The notes: generated by a model not told the origin, from the sequence alone. 64,000 bases of DNA from Burkholderiales bacterium Ga0077547 (GCA_001464195.1 LNEY01000033.1:62001-126000), one strand, 5' to 3'. Positions 10,103 to 20,615 are shown, counted from the stretch's first letter. Numbers and translations: made by a program.

Positions 10103-11647
10103 TCATCGAAACACGCTGACAGCCTCGACCAGCCGTTCGGCCTGTTGTTTCAGGCTGTCCGATGCCGCGGCGCTTTGCTCCACCAGCGCAGCGTTCTGTT
10201 GCGTGATGGAGTCCAGGCTGCCGATGGCTTGCCCGATCTGAGAGATGCCGCTTTGCTGTTCGTGGGTCGCTGAACTGATCTCTGCGATCAGGTCGGACAC
10301 CCGTTTCACCTGGGTGACGATGTCGTCCATGGTGCGCCCGGCATCGTCGACCAGCTTGGTGCCGGCCTCGACTTTGTCGACGCTGGCACCGATCAACGCC
10401 TTGATTTCCTTGGCCGCATCGGCGCTGCGTTGCGCCAGGTTGCGAACCTCGCCCGCCACCACGGCGAAGCCGCGGCCCTGTTCGCCGGCACGGGCCGCCT
10501 CGACGGCTGCATTGAGCGCCAGGATGTTGGTCTGGAACGCGATCCCGTCGATCACGCTGATGATGTCGGCAATCCGCTTGGAGCTCTGGTTGATCTCGGT
10601 CATGGTGCCCACCACCTGAGACACCGCGATGCCGCCCTTGGCCGCGGCTTCGCTGGCCGAACCCGAGAGCTGGTTGGCCTGGTCTGCGGTGTCTGCGTTG
10701 CCCTTGACCGTCGCTGTCATCTGCTCCATCGACGAGGCCGTCTGCTGCACGCTCGCTGCCGCTTGCTCGGTGCGCGAGCTGAGGTCGTTGTTGCCTTGAG
10801 CGATCTCGGTGGTCGCGGTCTGCACATTGAGCACCTGCTCGCTCACGTCGTCGATGAGCCAGCGGAACATCAGGCCCAGCTGCCCCACGCTGCGCAGCGT
10901 GATGCCGATCTCATCGACACGGTTCGACTGCACCGCGGACTGGCTTTCGCCCGAGGCGATGGCCAGTGCCTGCGCGCGCAATTGCTCGAGCGGACGCGAT
11001 ATCTGCACCTCCAGCGCCCACGAGGTGAGTGCGAGCGTGAACAGCGATCCTGCGGCGAAGCTGCCCAGCGCTGCGCTGCCGATTCCCAGCGCGGCGACGC
11101 CGGTCAGCAACAGCAGCCATGACACCAGCAGCGCGCTGCGTATGCGCCAGCGCACGGGCATGGTCTGAAAGAGAGTGGTCCAGGCGAGCAAGCCGCTGCG
11201 CACGACCAGCCCCTTGTGGAACCGGCGGCCGGCTGCCTTGCCTTCCTGGAACTGGCGGTACAGCGTGTCGGCGGCGGCGATTTCCTCGCGCGAGGGCTTG
11301 GTCCGCACCGACATGTAGCCCACCTGCTTGCCGCGGCGTATCACCGGCATCGCATTCGCACGCACCCAGTAGTGGTCGCCGTTCTTGCGCCGGTTCTTGA
11401 CCAGGGCAGTCCAGGGCTCGCCGCTCTTCAGCGTGGCCCACATGTCCGCGAAGGCCTCCTTCGGCATGTCGGGATGGCGAACGATGTTGTGCGGCTGGCC
11501 CTGGATTTCCTCTCGCGTGAATCCGCTGGCCTGCATGAACGCGGCGTTTGCATACTGGACATGGCTTTGCGGATCGGTCGTCGACATCAGCGTCGAGCCG
11601 TCTGGAATTTCGTACTCTCGTTGAGTGACGGGTTGGTTGTTGCGCAT
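10103..11647 (-). CDS. PAS-domain methyl-accepting chemotaxis protein (Aer-like)
   Basis: 514-residue receptor. The start at 11647 is supported by CAGGAG six nt upstream; a longer frame reaches 11734 but lacks a ribosome site. An N-terminal PAS domain (about 10-125, with NIVRHPDMP and [12 protein letters not shown]) resembles the FAD/redox-sensing PAS of Aer. A hydrophobic double-pass segment (about 165-205) is followed by a HAMP-like linker. The C-terminal signalling hairpin contains the invariant tip [21 protein letters not shown]. It probably senses redox state or energy and talks to CheA/CheW. It converges on gspB, with 12 nt between the stop codons. No other che genes are in the window. 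Confidence 0.92.
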   Translation of the reverse strand: MRNNQPVTQREYEIPDGSTLMSTTDPQSHVQYANAAFMQASGFTREEIQGQPHNIVRHPDMPKEAFADMWATLKSGEPWTALVKNRRKNGDHYWVRANAMPVIRRGKQVGYMSVRTKPSREEIAAADTLYRQFQEGKAAGRRFHKGLVVRSGLLAWTTLFQTMPVRWRIRSALLVSWLLLLTGVAALGIGSAALGSFAAGSLFTLALTSWALEVQISRPLEQLRAQALAIASGESQSAVQSNRVDEIGITLRSVGQLGLMFRWLIDDVSEQVLNVQTATTEIAQGNNDLSSRTEQAAASVQQTASSMEQMTATVKGNADTADQANQLSGSASEAAAKGGIAVSQVVGTMTEINQSSKRIADIISVIDGIAFQTNILALNAAVEAARAGEQGRGFAVVAGEVRNLAQRSADAAKEIKALIGASVDKVEAGTKLVDDAGRTMDDIVTQVKRVSDLIAEISSATHEQQSGISQIGQAIGSLDSITQQNAALVEQSAAASDSLKQQAERLVEAVSVFR

Positions 11648-11790
11648 GCGCGGCTCCTGAAGTGCAGGTGAGGCGAACACCCGACCAGAATGGTCAAGAA
11701 TATCCCTATCACCTGTCAGGTTATTCGGCAGCAAGCGCCCAGAGCTTGAGCACTGTTGTGCTCGCCATTTCGTTGGCCCGGCCCCGCCCC

Positions 11791-12618
11791 TCAGATGGCC
11801 ACAGGTGCCTTGATAGCCGGGTGCGGCTCGTAGCCACGCACCTCGAAGTCGTCGAATTCGTAGTCGAAGATCGACGCCGGCCGGCGCTTGATGTGCAGCG
11901 TGGGTGCCGGCCGCGGTTCACGCGACAGCTGCAGATCCACCTGCTCGGCATGGTTGCTGTAGAGATGACAGTCGCCACCGGTCCAGACGAAATCACCCAC
12001 TTGCAGATCGCACTGTTGCGCGACCATGTGGGTGAGCAATGCATAGCTCGCGATGTTGAACGGCACGCCAAGGAAGATGTCGGCGCTGCGCTGGTAGAGC
12101 TGGCAACTCAGCTTGCCCGGCTCGCCAGCCACTGCCGACGGCGCCACATAGAACTGGAACAGTGCATGGCAGGGCATCAGCGCCATCTTGTTCAATTCAG
12201 CCACGTTCCAGGCGCTGACGATGATGCGGCGCGAATCGGGGTTGGTCTTCAGCGTCTTGATCACCTCGGCGATCTGATCGATGTGCCCGCCATCGGGCGT
12301 GGGCCAGCTGCGCCATTGCACCCCGTAGACCGGGCCCAGGTCGCCATCGGGCTTCGCCCATTCGTCCCAGATCGACACGCCGCGTTCCTGCAGCCAGCGC
12401 GCGTTGCCATCGCCGCGCAGGAACCACAGCAACTCGAGGATCACCGACTTCAGGTGGACTTTCTTGGTCGTGACCAGCGGGAAGCCGGCCGCGAGGTCAA
12501 AGCGCATCTGGTGACCGAAGATGCTCTTCGTGCCGGTGCCGGTGCGGTCGGCCTTGAGTGCGCCGTGGTCGCGCACATGGCGCATCAGGTCTTCGTAGGG
12601 GCGGGGCACCGTCGTCAT
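11791..12618 (-). CDS. thyA: Thymidylate synthase
   Basis: Makes dTMP from dUMP using methylene-tetrahydrofolate. 275 residues, normal length for ThyA. The nucleophile is Cys150 in the motif [12 protein letters not shown]. Also present are the phosphate-binding RTGTGT near the N-terminus, the [18 protein letters not shown] block and the C-terminal [10 protein letters not shown] tail that closes over the active site. dihydrofolate reductase (folA), often adjacent, is not present in this window. An ABC transporter gene on the same strand lies 30 nt upstream. Confidence 0.97.
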   Translation of the reverse strand: MTTVPRPYEDLMRHVRDHGALKADRTGTGTKSIFGHQMRFDLAAGFPLVTTKKVHLKSVILELLWFLRGDGNARWLQERGVSIWDEWAKPDGDLGPVYGVQWRSWPTPDGGHIDQIAEVIKTLKTNPDSRRIIVSAWNVAELNKMALMPCHALFQFYVAPSAVAGEPGKLSCQLYQRSADIFLGVPFNIASYALLTHMVAQQCDLQVGDFVWTGGDCHLYSNHAEQVDLQLSREPRPAPTLHIKRRPASIFDYEFDDFEVRGYEPHPAIKAPVAI

Positions 12619-12648
12619 GGGTGGTCGTGGTTGGTTTGTGGAATGGGC

Positions 12649-14487
12649 TCAGGCATCGAACTGCAGTTTGGCCAGCCGCGCATACAGGCCACCGGCGGCG
12701 CTCAGGTCGGTGTGGGTGCCGCTCTCGACGATGCGCCCGCCGTCCATCACGACGATGCGGTCGGCGCGTTGCACGGTGGACAGCCGGTGCGCGATGACCA
12801 GCGTCGTGCGGTCCTTCATGGCCGATTCCAGCGCCGCCTGCACCATGCGCTCGCTCTCCGCGTCGAGCGCGCTGGTGGCTTCGTCAAGCAGGAGCAGCGG
12901 CGGGTTCTTGAGCATCGCACGCGCGATGCTGATGCGCTGGCGCTGCCCACCTGATACGCGCACACCGCGCTCGCCCAGGAAGGTCCGGTAACCGTCGGGC
13001 AGCGCGGTGATGAAGTCGTGCGCGAACGCGGCTTGCGCGGCAGCGATCACCTCGGCATCGCTGGCCTCGGGGCGGCCGTAGCGGATGTTCTCCATCGCGT
13101 TGGCCGAGAAGATCACGCTGTCCTGCGGCACGATGCCGATCCGGCCGCGCAGATCGGTCAGAGCGAGTTCACGTACCGGCAACCCGTCGAGTCGCACCGT
13201 GCCCTCGGCCACGTCGTAGAAGCGCAGCAGCAGCTGAAACACCGTGCTCTTGCCGGCGCCGCTCGGGCCAACCAGTGCCACCGTCTCGCCGGGGGCGACC
13301 TGTAGATTGAAATCGGCGAGCGCTGCCTGCTTGGGTCGCGATGGGTAGCGGAAAGTGACCGCCTCCAGCGACACCGCAGCGCCGCGCTGCATGCCTGCTG
13401 GCGCCGCAGGCAGCGCGCGCGGTTGCGCTGGCGAGCGGATTGGTGATTCGGTGGCCAGCAACTCCATCAGCCGCTCGGTCGCGCCGGCGGCGCGCAGCAG
13501 ATCGCCATAGACCTCGGAGAGCACCGCGACGCCGCTGACCAGGATGATCACGTAGACCACCGTCTGCCCGAGGTGCCCGGCCGTGATGTCGCCGCGCACC
13601 ACCGCCTGCGTGCCCTGATACAGCCCCCAGAGCAGCGCGCCGAAGGTGGCGGTGATGATGAAGCCGACCAGGATCGAGCGCATCCGTGTGCGGCTCACGG
13701 CCGTGGCGAACGCGTTCGCGGTCGACGCATCGAAACGCTTCGCCTCACGGTCTTCCTGGGTGTAGCTCTGCACCACCGGAATCGCGTTCAGCACCTCGGC
13801 GGCGATCGCACTGGAGTCGGCCACGCGGTCCTGGCTGGCGCGGCTGAGCTTGCGGATGCGCCGGCCGAAATACACCGAGGGCAGCACCACCAGCACCAGG
13901 ATGCCCAGCACCTGCGCCATCACCACCGGGTTGGTGACGATCAGCATCGTCATCGCGCCGATGCACATCACGCCGTTGCGCAGGCCCATGCTCAGTGACG
14001 AGCCGACCACGGTCTGCACGAGCGTGGTGTCGGTGGTCAGCCGCGACAGCACCTCGCCGGTCTGCGTGGTCTCGAAGAACTCCGGGCTTTGCTTGACCAC
14101 GTGCGCGTAGACCGCATTGCGCAGGTCAGCGGTGACGCGTTCACCCAGCCAGGTGACCATGTAGAAGCGCAGCGCCGAGAACAGGCCGAGCGCCGCGCCG
14201 ACGCCGAACAGCGCGAAGAAGTGCCCGCGCAGCGCCAGCACCCGATCGCCCGGGTCGGCCGCGACGATGCCCTGGTCGATCAGAGATTTCAGCGCGACCG
14301 GGAACAGCAACGTGCTGACAGCCGCCAGCACCAGAAACACGATGGCCAGTGCAATGCGCTGGCGGTAAGGCCGCAGAAAGGGCGCCAAGCCGCTGAGAGA
14401 TCGGACGTTCTTGCCGGGGGTCGGCGGCGCAGGGGTGCGTGGTGTGGCCGCTGCTGGGGCCGCGGATGCGGTGGGGATGGCTGACAT
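12649..14487 (-). CDS. ABC exporter half-transporter (fused membrane and ATPase domains)
   Basis: 612-residue type IV ABC exporter subunit, expected to work as a homodimer. The N-terminal ~340 residues hold six predicted membrane helices with the coupling region QTGEVLSRLTTDTTLVQ. The C-terminal nucleotide-binding domain has Walker A GPSGAGKST (about residue 400), the signature VSGGQRQR (about 508), Walker B LLLLDEATSALD and the switch histidine in VIAHRLST. It resembles MsbA and bacterial multidrug or lipid exporters. The substrate cannot be read from sequence. An Ala/Pro-rich N-terminal tail of about 25 residues precedes the first domain. It shares its strand with the CrtC/lipocalin-like gene upstream and thyA downstream. 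Confidence 0.9.
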   Translation of the reverse strand: MSAIPTASAAPAAATPRTPAPPTPGKNVRSLSGLAPFLRPYRQRIALAIVFLVLAAVSTLLFPVALKSLIDQGIVAADPGDRVLALRGHFFALFGVGAALGLFSALRFYMVTWLGERVTADLRNAVYAHVVKQSPEFFETTQTGEVLSRLTTDTTLVQTVVGSSLSMGLRNGVMCIGAMTMLIVTNPVVMAQVLGILVLVVLPSVYFGRRIRKLSRASQDRVADSSAIAAEVLNAIPVVQSYTQEDREAKRFDASTANAFATAVSRTRMRSILVGFIITATFGALLWGLYQGTQAVVRGDITAGHLGQTVVYVIILVSGVAVLSEVYGDLLRAAGATERLMELLATESPIRSPAQPRALPAAPAGMQRGAAVSLEAVTFRYPSRPKQAALADFNLQVAPGETVALVGPSGAGKSTVFQLLLRFYDVAEGTVRLDGLPVRELALTDLRGRIGIVPQDSVIFSANAMENIRYGRPEASDAEVIAAAQAAFAHDFITALPDGYRTFLGERGVRVSGGQRQRISIARAMLKNPPLLLLDEATSALDAESERMVQAALESAMKDRTTLVIAHRLSTVQRADRIVVMDGGRIVESGTHTDLSAAGGLYARLAKLQFDA

Positions 14488-14548
14488 CCAGTGAGTCTAC
14501 TGAGCCCGGATGTCGTCCTCCGAAAGCCGAGCCCTCGCGCACCGATCG

Positions 14549-15682
14549 CTACAAGGACAGCTTGCCCGCATAACCTGTCATTTCCAGGTAGCCCTGGCCC
14601 ATGCGTTGACCGCGGTCGTCCTGCAGTTCGCTCAGGCCCTCCCAGTAGATCGCACCCGTGCTGGCGCGGCTGTCGAGTTCCTGCGCGTCGAGCAGTGATT
14701 TGACGGTGTAACGACCGACCGGCGTGTCGATCTTCCATTCCACCGGGTACGGCGCGCGCGAGGCCGGGCTGGTCCAGACTCGGCCGGGCGTGAAGCGCAC
14801 CTCGTCGGCGTTGAAGTTGCGCGTTGCGCGCCCGGGTGACCGGAAGCTGCCGCCGGCGTAGACGGTGCCACCGTCGGCACTGCGCAGCCGGAAGGCCGTG
14901 AGGGCACTGCCGTCGTCCAGATTCATGCCGACCCAGTCCCAGCCCACCGCATTCGGGTCCAGCAGCGAGTCGCTCCACTCGTGATCCAGCCAGGCAGTCC
15001 CTCGCACGGGCAGCGCGGCACCGTCTCGGGTCAACGTGCCGCTGACGGCCAGTTGCGGTTGGCTGTAGTAATGGCTGGCCTGCGCGGGCTTCGGGCCCTT
15101 GCGCGAGTAACCCGCATCGCCTTGCAGCAGCAGTGGCTGAGTGGTGTCGAAGGTGAAGTCGAAAGCGAAGCCAGCGCTGTTGCTTGCCAGGCGCGTCCGG
15201 TAGCGGCTGCCGCCTGGGTGCGCTTCGCGGCGCAGGCTCCAGTCACGCAATGACAGGGCGGTGTCGTCTGTCGCCGCTTCCGCGATGCCGAAGCCGCTGC
15301 GGGCGATGCGCTGGTCGTGTCGCAACCGGCCCTGTGTCAGGTCGGTGAGCGCGGCATGGGCGAACAGCAACTGCTTCGCGGCGAAGCGGCTCGGTTGATC
15401 GGCGGCGACCGCCGTGCGCGAACGGAAGAACGTGACCTGAAAGCCGCAGCGCTCTTCCGATCGGCCCAGGTTCGCCGAGCCAGTCACGTACCACCACTCG
15501 ATGCGTGTGTCCGGATGTGCCCCGTGGTCCGCAGGAAACACCAGCGGGCGCGGGCGGATGCCCTGCGGTGCCAAAGGGGCCGCCACTGCCGCATCAGCCC
15601 ACCAGGGCACCACGGCCCATGCTTGCAGCCAGTGGCGTCGGTGCAGGTTGGCCGTGGTCAAGGGCGTGGGCGGTGGGGACAT
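14549..15682 (-). CDS. CrtC/AttH lipocalin-like (carotenoid 1,2-hydratase family) exported protein
   Basis: About 377 residues from the ATG at 15682; the frame is open further upstream to 15793, so the start is uncertain. The N-terminus HRRHWLQAWAVV ... AAVAAP looks like a twin-arginine or Sec signal with an Ala-type cleavage site. The mature part carries family marks FPADHGAHPDTRIEWWYVTG, GTAWLDHEWSD and GWDWVGMNLDDGSALTAFRLR. These are typical of the double-lipocalin family that includes carotenoid hydratase CrtC and AttH. No carotenoid genes are nearby, so a periplasmic lipid- or isoprenoid-binding role is as likely as a hydratase. It is divergent from the SNF2 gene, about 95 nt away. Confidence 0.8.
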   Translation of the reverse strand: MSPPPTPLTTANLHRRHWLQAWAVVPWWADAAVAAPLAPQGIRPRPLVFPADHGAHPDTRIEWWYVTGSANLGRSEERCGFQVTFFRSRTAVAADQPSRFAAKQLLFAHAALTDLTQGRLRHDQRIARSGFGIAEAATDDTALSLRDWSLRREAHPGGSRYRTRLASNSAGFAFDFTFDTTQPLLLQGDAGYSRKGPKPAQASHYYSQPQLAVSGTLTRDGAALPVRGTAWLDHEWSDSLLDPNAVGWDWVGMNLDDGSALTAFRLRSADGGTVYAGGSFRSPGRATRNFNADEVRFTPGRVWTSPASRAPYPVEWKIDTPVGRYTVKSLLDAQELDSRASTGAIYWEGLSELQDDRGQRMGQGYLEMTGYAGKLSL

Positions 15683-15777
15683 GCTCGGAGAAATCACCCC
15701 ACCGAGGATCGCACAGGCGCCACAAGGGGGCTGGCCTGACCGACAATGCCCGGTTGCCCGCCGGAGACCGCTGCCCG

Positions 15778-18700
15778 ATGTCCGAGTTTTCACTGCCCGC
15801 CGATTTCGATCTCAGCGACCATTTCGATCACGCCACCCTGATGCGTGCCATCGGACTGAAGCCTGAGCAGGCGTTGCTGTCGGAGCATGAGGACAGTGGC
15901 CGTCTGCTGACGCGGCTGCGTGGCACCGGGACCGCGGTGTACGAGCAGACGATCAGCTTCTTCATCGATCCGCGCACCGGGTTGCATCTGCGCGGGCTGT
16001 GTACCTGCCCGATCGGGTTCAACTGCAAGCATGTCGCGGCCGCGCTGATGGCCCACGAGGCGGCCCTGGTGCGCGCGAGACGGCTCGGAGCACCCGGGCC
16101 CGAAGGCGGCGCAGCGGCCAGTTCCGCCCGCACTGCAGCGCCATTCACCCACCGAACGACCGAAGCGCCGGTGCGCCCCTCCAGCGCTGCGGCCTCCCAC
16201 ACCTACTCCGACGCGGCGAGTCTGCCGCAGCCGCTCGAAAACTGGCTCGACAAGGCACGGCATGCCTTGATGCGCTCGCGTGCTGACGAGGAGGCCGAGT
16301 CGCCTGAACTGCCTCGCGTTTCGCCCACCAAGCGACTGATGTATGTGCTGGGCAGCGAGGACGCGCGCCTGGTGCTGAAGCTGCACCTGGGCAGCACGCG
16401 ACGCGGCGGCGAGATCAGCCGACACCATCCGCATGCGCCCAGCATCGCCGACATCCTGCGCACCCGGCCGTCGTATGTCGGCATCGAAGACGAGTTTCTG
16501 TTGGCGGCGCTGCTGCCGTTCACGCTGAACCGGCTGACCGGCCCGGTGCCGCTGGCCGGGCGCACCGCTGCTTCGACGCTGCGGCAACTGGTGCGTGCCG
16601 GTGCCTGCTGGTTCGTGGGCTCGCCGGAGGCGCTTCCCGAGACACCGCCTGGGCCACCGTTGTCGTGGATGGATGAGCCGATGCTGCTGCAACTGCAATG
16701 GCATGCCGATGCCCAGGGGCTGTGGTCCACCCGCTGGTTGCCCGTGCCACCGGATGACGACGACATGCATCCCGTGGACGTCACGCCTTGGCACATCGTC
16801 AGCGTCGTGCTGTTGCCGCAACCTCATGTGGTGATCAAGGACGCCGCCGGCCAATTGAGCATCCGTCCAGCCGATGTGTCCGACAGCGGCCTGTCCGGCG
16901 CCACTATCCGTTGGCTGGCCGGCATGCCGCCGGTGCCCACCACCGCCTTGCCGGCGCTGGTGGGCCGGCTGCGCTCGCTGGGTCTGGCGCACCAGGTGGC
17001 ACTGCCGCTGCCGGAGCCCCATGCGCGGCCGTTGCACGAATTGGGCGAACTCACGTTGCAGCCGGTGTTGCGCCTGCTGACATGCCCCAACGTGCCGTCC
17101 GAGACCTGGCTTGAAGGCCATCAGCGACCGCCGCCGGCAGGCCAGCCACTGCGCCAGGCTGCGGTGCAGTTGCTGCTGCGCTACGAGCTGGCGTTGCCCG
17201 ACGGCCGGCGTGGCGGCGCAGCGATCGACTTCAACTTCCCGGCGGGTGCGTCGGACGTGGCCTTCCTGGAGCAGCCCGACCCGCTGCGGCCAGGCCAGAT
17301 GCAATTGACCCGCTTTCGACGCAACGCGCCGGCCGAGGCGCAAGCCATGCAGAACCTGTTCGAACAACTGGATCTGCGGCCCTGGAGCCGGGTGGCGGCC
17401 TTCGCGCTCGACCGCATGGCGGCGCTGAAGGCTGGGCGGTTGCAAGCGGGCGCGTTGCCGCCTGCGCTGGAGGAAGGGTTGTTGATCCTGGTGCCGACCA
17501 CGCGCGACGCCTGGCCGACGCTGCTCAGTCACCAGGTGCCCGCCTTACAGGCCGCAGGCTGGCGAATCGAGCGTGCGGACGACTTCCCGTTCGAGGTCTA
17601 CGAGGCCGATGACTTCGAGTTGAGCCTGGATGAATCGAACGAGGGTGGCACCGACTGGTTCCGCATCGGACTCAAGGTCAGCGTCGGCGGCACACCAGTC
17701 GATCTGGTGCCGCTGCTGGTGGGCCTGGTGCAGGCGGGTTGGTTGAAGCTCGAGGCCTCCCTGAACAACGCCGAAGGTGAGGTCCTGTTGCCGTGGCCGG
17801 ACGACACGGCGCCGCTTCCGATCGCGTCTTCACTGAGCGCCCGGCAGCTCAAGCGCGAGCGCCTGCTGCGTCTGCCGGTGGCACGCATCGCGCCCTTGGT
17901 GACCTGGCTGCGTGGCGTCTTTGGCACCACCGGGTTCTCCTCGGGCGAGGCGCGGGTGTCCCGCTTCGAGCTGGGTGCGATCGAGACCCTGTCGGCGGGC
18001 CTGGCCCTGCGGGCACCACCGGCGCTCGATCAGCTCCTGGAGCAGTTGCGTTTGCTGCGCACCGGCGAGGGCCTGCCGGCGGTGGCGGTGTCTCCCCATG
18101 TGCAGGCGCAGCTGAGACCCTATCAGCTCGCGGGGCTGGCATGGATGGATTTTCTGCGCCGCGCGGGGTTCGGCGGGGTGCTGGCGGACGACATGGGTCT
18201 GGGCAAGACGCTGCAGACGCTGGCCCTGCTGCAGGCTGAACTGGACGCGGGGCGTCTCGATCGGCCGAGTCTGGTGGTGGTACCGACCAGCCTGCTGGAG
18301 AACTGGTTGGCCGAAGCGAGTCGTTTCACGCCGCAGCTGCGCATGCTGGTACTCCATGGCAAGCAGCGCGCGCAGCAGTTCAAGCGCATCGCTCACGCGC
18401 ATGTCGTGGTCACCAGCTACCCGCTGGCGGTGCGCGACATGGGGGTGTTGGCCAGCCACGCATGGCATTACCTGGTGCTCGATGAGGCGCAGCGCATCAA
18501 GAACAGTCGCAGTCAGGCGACGCTGTCGCTGAAGGCGTTGAATGCGCGCCACCGGCTGTGTCTGTCAGGTACGCCGCTGGAAAACCACCTGGGCGAGTTG
18601 TGGAGCTTGATGGATTTCGTCAGCCCCGGACTGCTCGGCAACGAGACGCAGTTCCGCGAGCAGTACCGCAACCCGATCGAAAAGCGTCAGGAGAGCTTGC

Positions 18701-19608
18701 AGGCCGAACACCTGGCGCGGCGTGTGCGGCCGTTCATCCTGCGGCGCACCAAGCTGCAGGTCGCGCAGGACCTGCCGGAGAAGACCGAGACGCTGTTGCG
18801 TGTCGAACTCGACGGCATGCAGCGCGACCTGTACGAAACCGTGCGCGCCACGATGGACAGCAAGCTGCGCGAGGCGATCGCCAAACAGGGCCTGGCGCGC
18901 AGCCAGATTGTCGTGCTCGATGCACTGCTGAAGCTGCGCCAGGTGTGCTGCGACCCCCGGCTGCTGAAACTGCGTTCCGCTGCGCAGGAGGCGGGTGATG
19001 CGCCGGCGGGCGATGTGGTCCTGGAAGAGGCGTTGGATGTCTCTGTCATCCCCAAGCCGGTGACTCGCCACCACGCCGCATCACACGCACCATCGGCCAA
19101 GCTCGAGTTGCTGCGCGATCTGCTGCCCACCCTGGTTGAGGACGGGCGGCGAATTCTGGTGTTTTCTCAGTTCACCGAGATGCTTGCGCTGATCGAGCCT
19201 GAGCTGACACGGCTCGGCCTGGACTACTTGAAGCTGACAGGTGAGACCGTCCATCGCGCCGAGGTCGTCAAGGCCTTCCAGGACGGCGAGGCGCCAATCT
19301 TTCTGATCAGCCTGAAGGCCGGCGGTGTCGGGCTGAACCTCACTGCGGCCGACACCGTGATCCTCTACGACCCCTGGTGGAATCCAGCCGTGGAGCAGCA
19401 GGCGATCGACCGTGCCTACCGCATCGGGCAGGGCAAGCCGGTGTTCGTCTACAAGCTGGTGGCCAGCGGTACCGTCGAAGAAAAGATGCTCGAACTGCAG
19501 GCCCGCAAAGCAGGCTTGGCAGATTCACTGTTGTCGGGCGTGGCCGGCACGGCCGCGCTGACGGCGCAGGATTTCGACGAGCTGTTCAAGCCGCTCGGGA
19601 CGGGTTGA
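15778..19608 (+). CDS. SWIM zinc-finger SNF2-family helicase
   Basis: Very large protein, 1276 residues from the ATG at 15778. Upstream open sequence overlaps the divergent gene and is rejected. An N-terminal SWIM finger (CTCPIGFNCKH, about residues 75-85) is followed by about 650 residues of poorly recognisable sequence. A two-lobed SNF2 motor is at the C-terminus: DDMGLGKTLQT (about 803), DEAQRIKN (about 901), LCLSGTPLENHLGEL, and the helicase-C block GGVGLNLTAADTV ... WWNPAVEQQAIDRAYRIGQ. Bacterial members of this family are dsDNA translocases linked to RNA polymerase recycling (RapA-like) or repair and defence; which applies here is unknown. It stands alone with no obvious operon partner. 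Confidence 0.9.
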   Translation: MSEFSLPADFDLSDHFDHATLMRAIGLKPEQALLSEHEDSGRLLTRLRGTGTAVYEQTISFFIDPRTGLHLRGLCTCPIGFNCKHVAAALMAHEAALVRARRLGAPGPEGGAAASSARTAAPFTHRTTEAPVRPSSAAASHTYSDAASLPQPLENWLDKARHALMRSRADEEAESPELPRVSPTKRLMYVLGSEDARLVLKLHLGSTRRGGEISRHHPHAPSIADILRTRPSYVGIEDEFLLAALLPFTLNRLTGPVPLAGRTAASTLRQLVRAGACWFVGSPEALPETPPGPPLSWMDEPMLLQLQWHADAQGLWSTRWLPVPPDDDDMHPVDVTPWHIVSVVLLPQPHVVIKDAAGQLSIRPADVSDSGLSGATIRWLAGMPPVPTTALPALVGRLRSLGLAHQVALPLPEPHARPLHELGELTLQPVLRLLTCPNVPSETWLEGHQRPPPAGQPLRQAAVQLLLRYELALPDGRRGGAAIDFNFPAGASDVAFLEQPDPLRPGQMQLTRFRRNAPAEAQAMQNLFEQLDLRPWSRVAAFALDRMAALKAGRLQAGALPPALEEGLLILVPTTRDAWPTLLSHQVPALQAAGWRIERADDFPFEVYEADDFELSLDESNEGGTDWFRIGLKVSVGGTPVDLVPLLVGLVQAGWLKLEASLNNAEGEVLLPWPDDTAPLPIASSLSARQLKRERLLRLPVARIAPLVTWLRGVFGTTGFSSGEARVSRFELGAIETLSAGLALRAPPALDQLLEQLRLLRTGEGLPAVAVSPHVQAQLRPYQLAGLAWMDFLRRAGFGGVLADDMGLGKTLQTLALLQAELDAGRLDRPSLVVVPTSLLENWLAEASRFTPQLRMLVLHGKQRAQQFKRIAHAHVVVTSYPLAVRDMGVLASHAWHYLVLDEAQRIKNSRSQATLSLKALNARHRLCLSGTPLENHLGELWSLMDFVSPGLLGNETQFREQYRNPIEKRQESLQAEHLARRVRPFILRRTKLQVAQDLPEKTETLLRVELDGMQRDLYETVRATMDSKLREAIAKQGLARSQIVVLDALLKLRQVCCDPRLLKLRSAAQEAGDAPAGDVVLEEALDVSVIPKPVTRHHAASHAPSAKLELLRDLLPTLVEDGRRILVFSQFTEMLALIEPELTRLGLDYLKLTGETVHRAEVVKAFQDGEAPIFLISLKAGGVGLNLTAADTVILYDPWWNPAVEQQAIDRAYRIGQGKPVFVYKLVASGTVEEKMLELQARKAGLADSLLSGVAGTAALTAQDFDELFKPLGTG

Positions 19609-19646
19609 CGGGGCGGCATCGCCCCGCAGCCGCTGCCCGAAGCGCT

Positions 19647-19877
19647 TTATTTCTTCGTGTTGACTTGGTTGCCGATCACGCCGCCGATGGCCGCGCCACC
19701 CAGCGTGCCCAGGGTTCCGCCGCCGGTCAGGACCGCGCCTGCGGCAGCACCCACACCGGCACCGACGGCAGTGTTCTGGTCGCGCTTACTCATGTTGCTG
19801 CAACCCGTGGCCGCCACGGCGAGCAGCAGGGCTGCGATCAGGGCGGCGGGGCGTGAAGCGGTAAGGGGCTTGTTCAT
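19647..19877 (-). CDS. Small glycine-zipper lipoprotein (OsmB-like)
   Basis: 76-residue envelope protein. The start at 19877 has GGAG six nt upstream. The signal peptide ends in a lipobox (AVAATGC), so the cysteine should be lipidated. The mature part is a glycine zipper (GAGVGAAAGAVLTGGGTLG and GGAAIGGVIGN), as in OsmB and SlyB-type outer-membrane lipoproteins. It is convergent with the SNF2 gene, 38 nt between stops. Such proteins often answer to osmotic or envelope stress; nothing in the sequence fixes the trigger here. Confidence 0.85.
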   Translation of the reverse strand: MNKPLTASRPAALIAALLLAVAATGCSNMSKRDQNTAVGAGVGAAAGAVLTGGGTLGTLGGAAIGGVIGNQVNTKK

Positions 19878-19979
19878 CTGAATCTCCAATGTCGGGCTGG
19901 CTGCCCGTGTGATTGAAGAATGCGCCTCGCGCTGGGGTTTCGCCATCGTCGCAGGCCGTGTCGGCTTGTCAGCCGCGGC

Positions 19980-20615
19980 CTACAGGGCCACGGTTGAAGC
20001 CGAGGCGGGCGGTGAGGCGGCTTCGATCGCATCGCGGCGGCATTGCGCCTGCAATGCCTGCCAGCCTGCAGACCCGAGCGACGCCATCGTGCGCAGATTG
20101 ACCTCGTAGATCGCCTCGGCATCCGGAAAGGCTTGCACCGCCCGATCGATGCTCGCCTCACGCAGCAGGTGCAGCGTGGGGTAGGGCGAACGGTTGGTGG
20201 CGTTGGTCAGGTCATCGGGTTCGGTGCCAGCGAACTGGTAATCGGGGTGGAAAGTGGCCAGTTGCAGCTCGCCATCGCAGCCCATCTCGGCGAGCGCGGC
20301 TTCGGCCACGTCGAGAAAATCGTTGTAGTCGCCGAAATCTTGCAGCACCTGCGGGTGCACCAGCAACGTCGTGTCGCACGCCGAGGCATCGGTATCGAGC
20401 AGGTACTGGGCCTCGGCGCAGAGCGTGCGCAGCAGCGCTTCGGCATCGGTGGCTGCGCTCACCACGCAGCGCAGCTGCTTTTTTGCGCGCACCGCACGAG
20501 CGAAAGGGCACAGGTTCAGACCAATGACGGCCCGGTCCACCCAGGCGAGCGTTTCGGCGGCTGCGCCATCCGGAAAATTGGGATCAACGCTCACCGGCGC
20601 ACCCTGGATTGCCAT
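19980..20615 (-). CDS. DUF1415 family protein
   Basis: About 211 residues, conserved proteobacterial family of unknown function. The recognisable core is [19 protein letters not shown] near the N-terminus, plus [10 protein letters not shown] and a Pro/Asp-rich segment [14 protein letters not shown] and [12 protein letters not shown]. The start is not certain: the ATG at 20615 overlaps the end of bpt by 32 nt, while an ATG at 20645 would overlap more and a GTG near 20594 less. It is the third gene of a tight aat-bpt-DUF1415 run, which suggests co-expression with the N-degron transferases. No function is proposed. Confidence 0.85.
   Translation of the reverse strand: MAIQGAPVSVDPNFPDGAAAETLAWVDRAVIGLNLCPFARAVRAKKQLRCVVSAATDAEALLRTLCAEAQYLLDTDASACDTTLLVHPQVLQDFGDYNDFLDVAEAALAEMGCDGELQLATFHPDYQFAGTEPDDLTNATNRSPYPTLHLLREASIDRAVQAFPDAEAIYEVNLRTMASLGSAGWQALQAQCRRDAIEAASPPASASTVAL

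Noticed and set aside
14549-15682. AttEFGH-type lipoprotein transporter locus
   Set aside because: The AttH-like protein is alone; the adjacent ABC gene is a fused exporter, not the AttE/F/G permease set.
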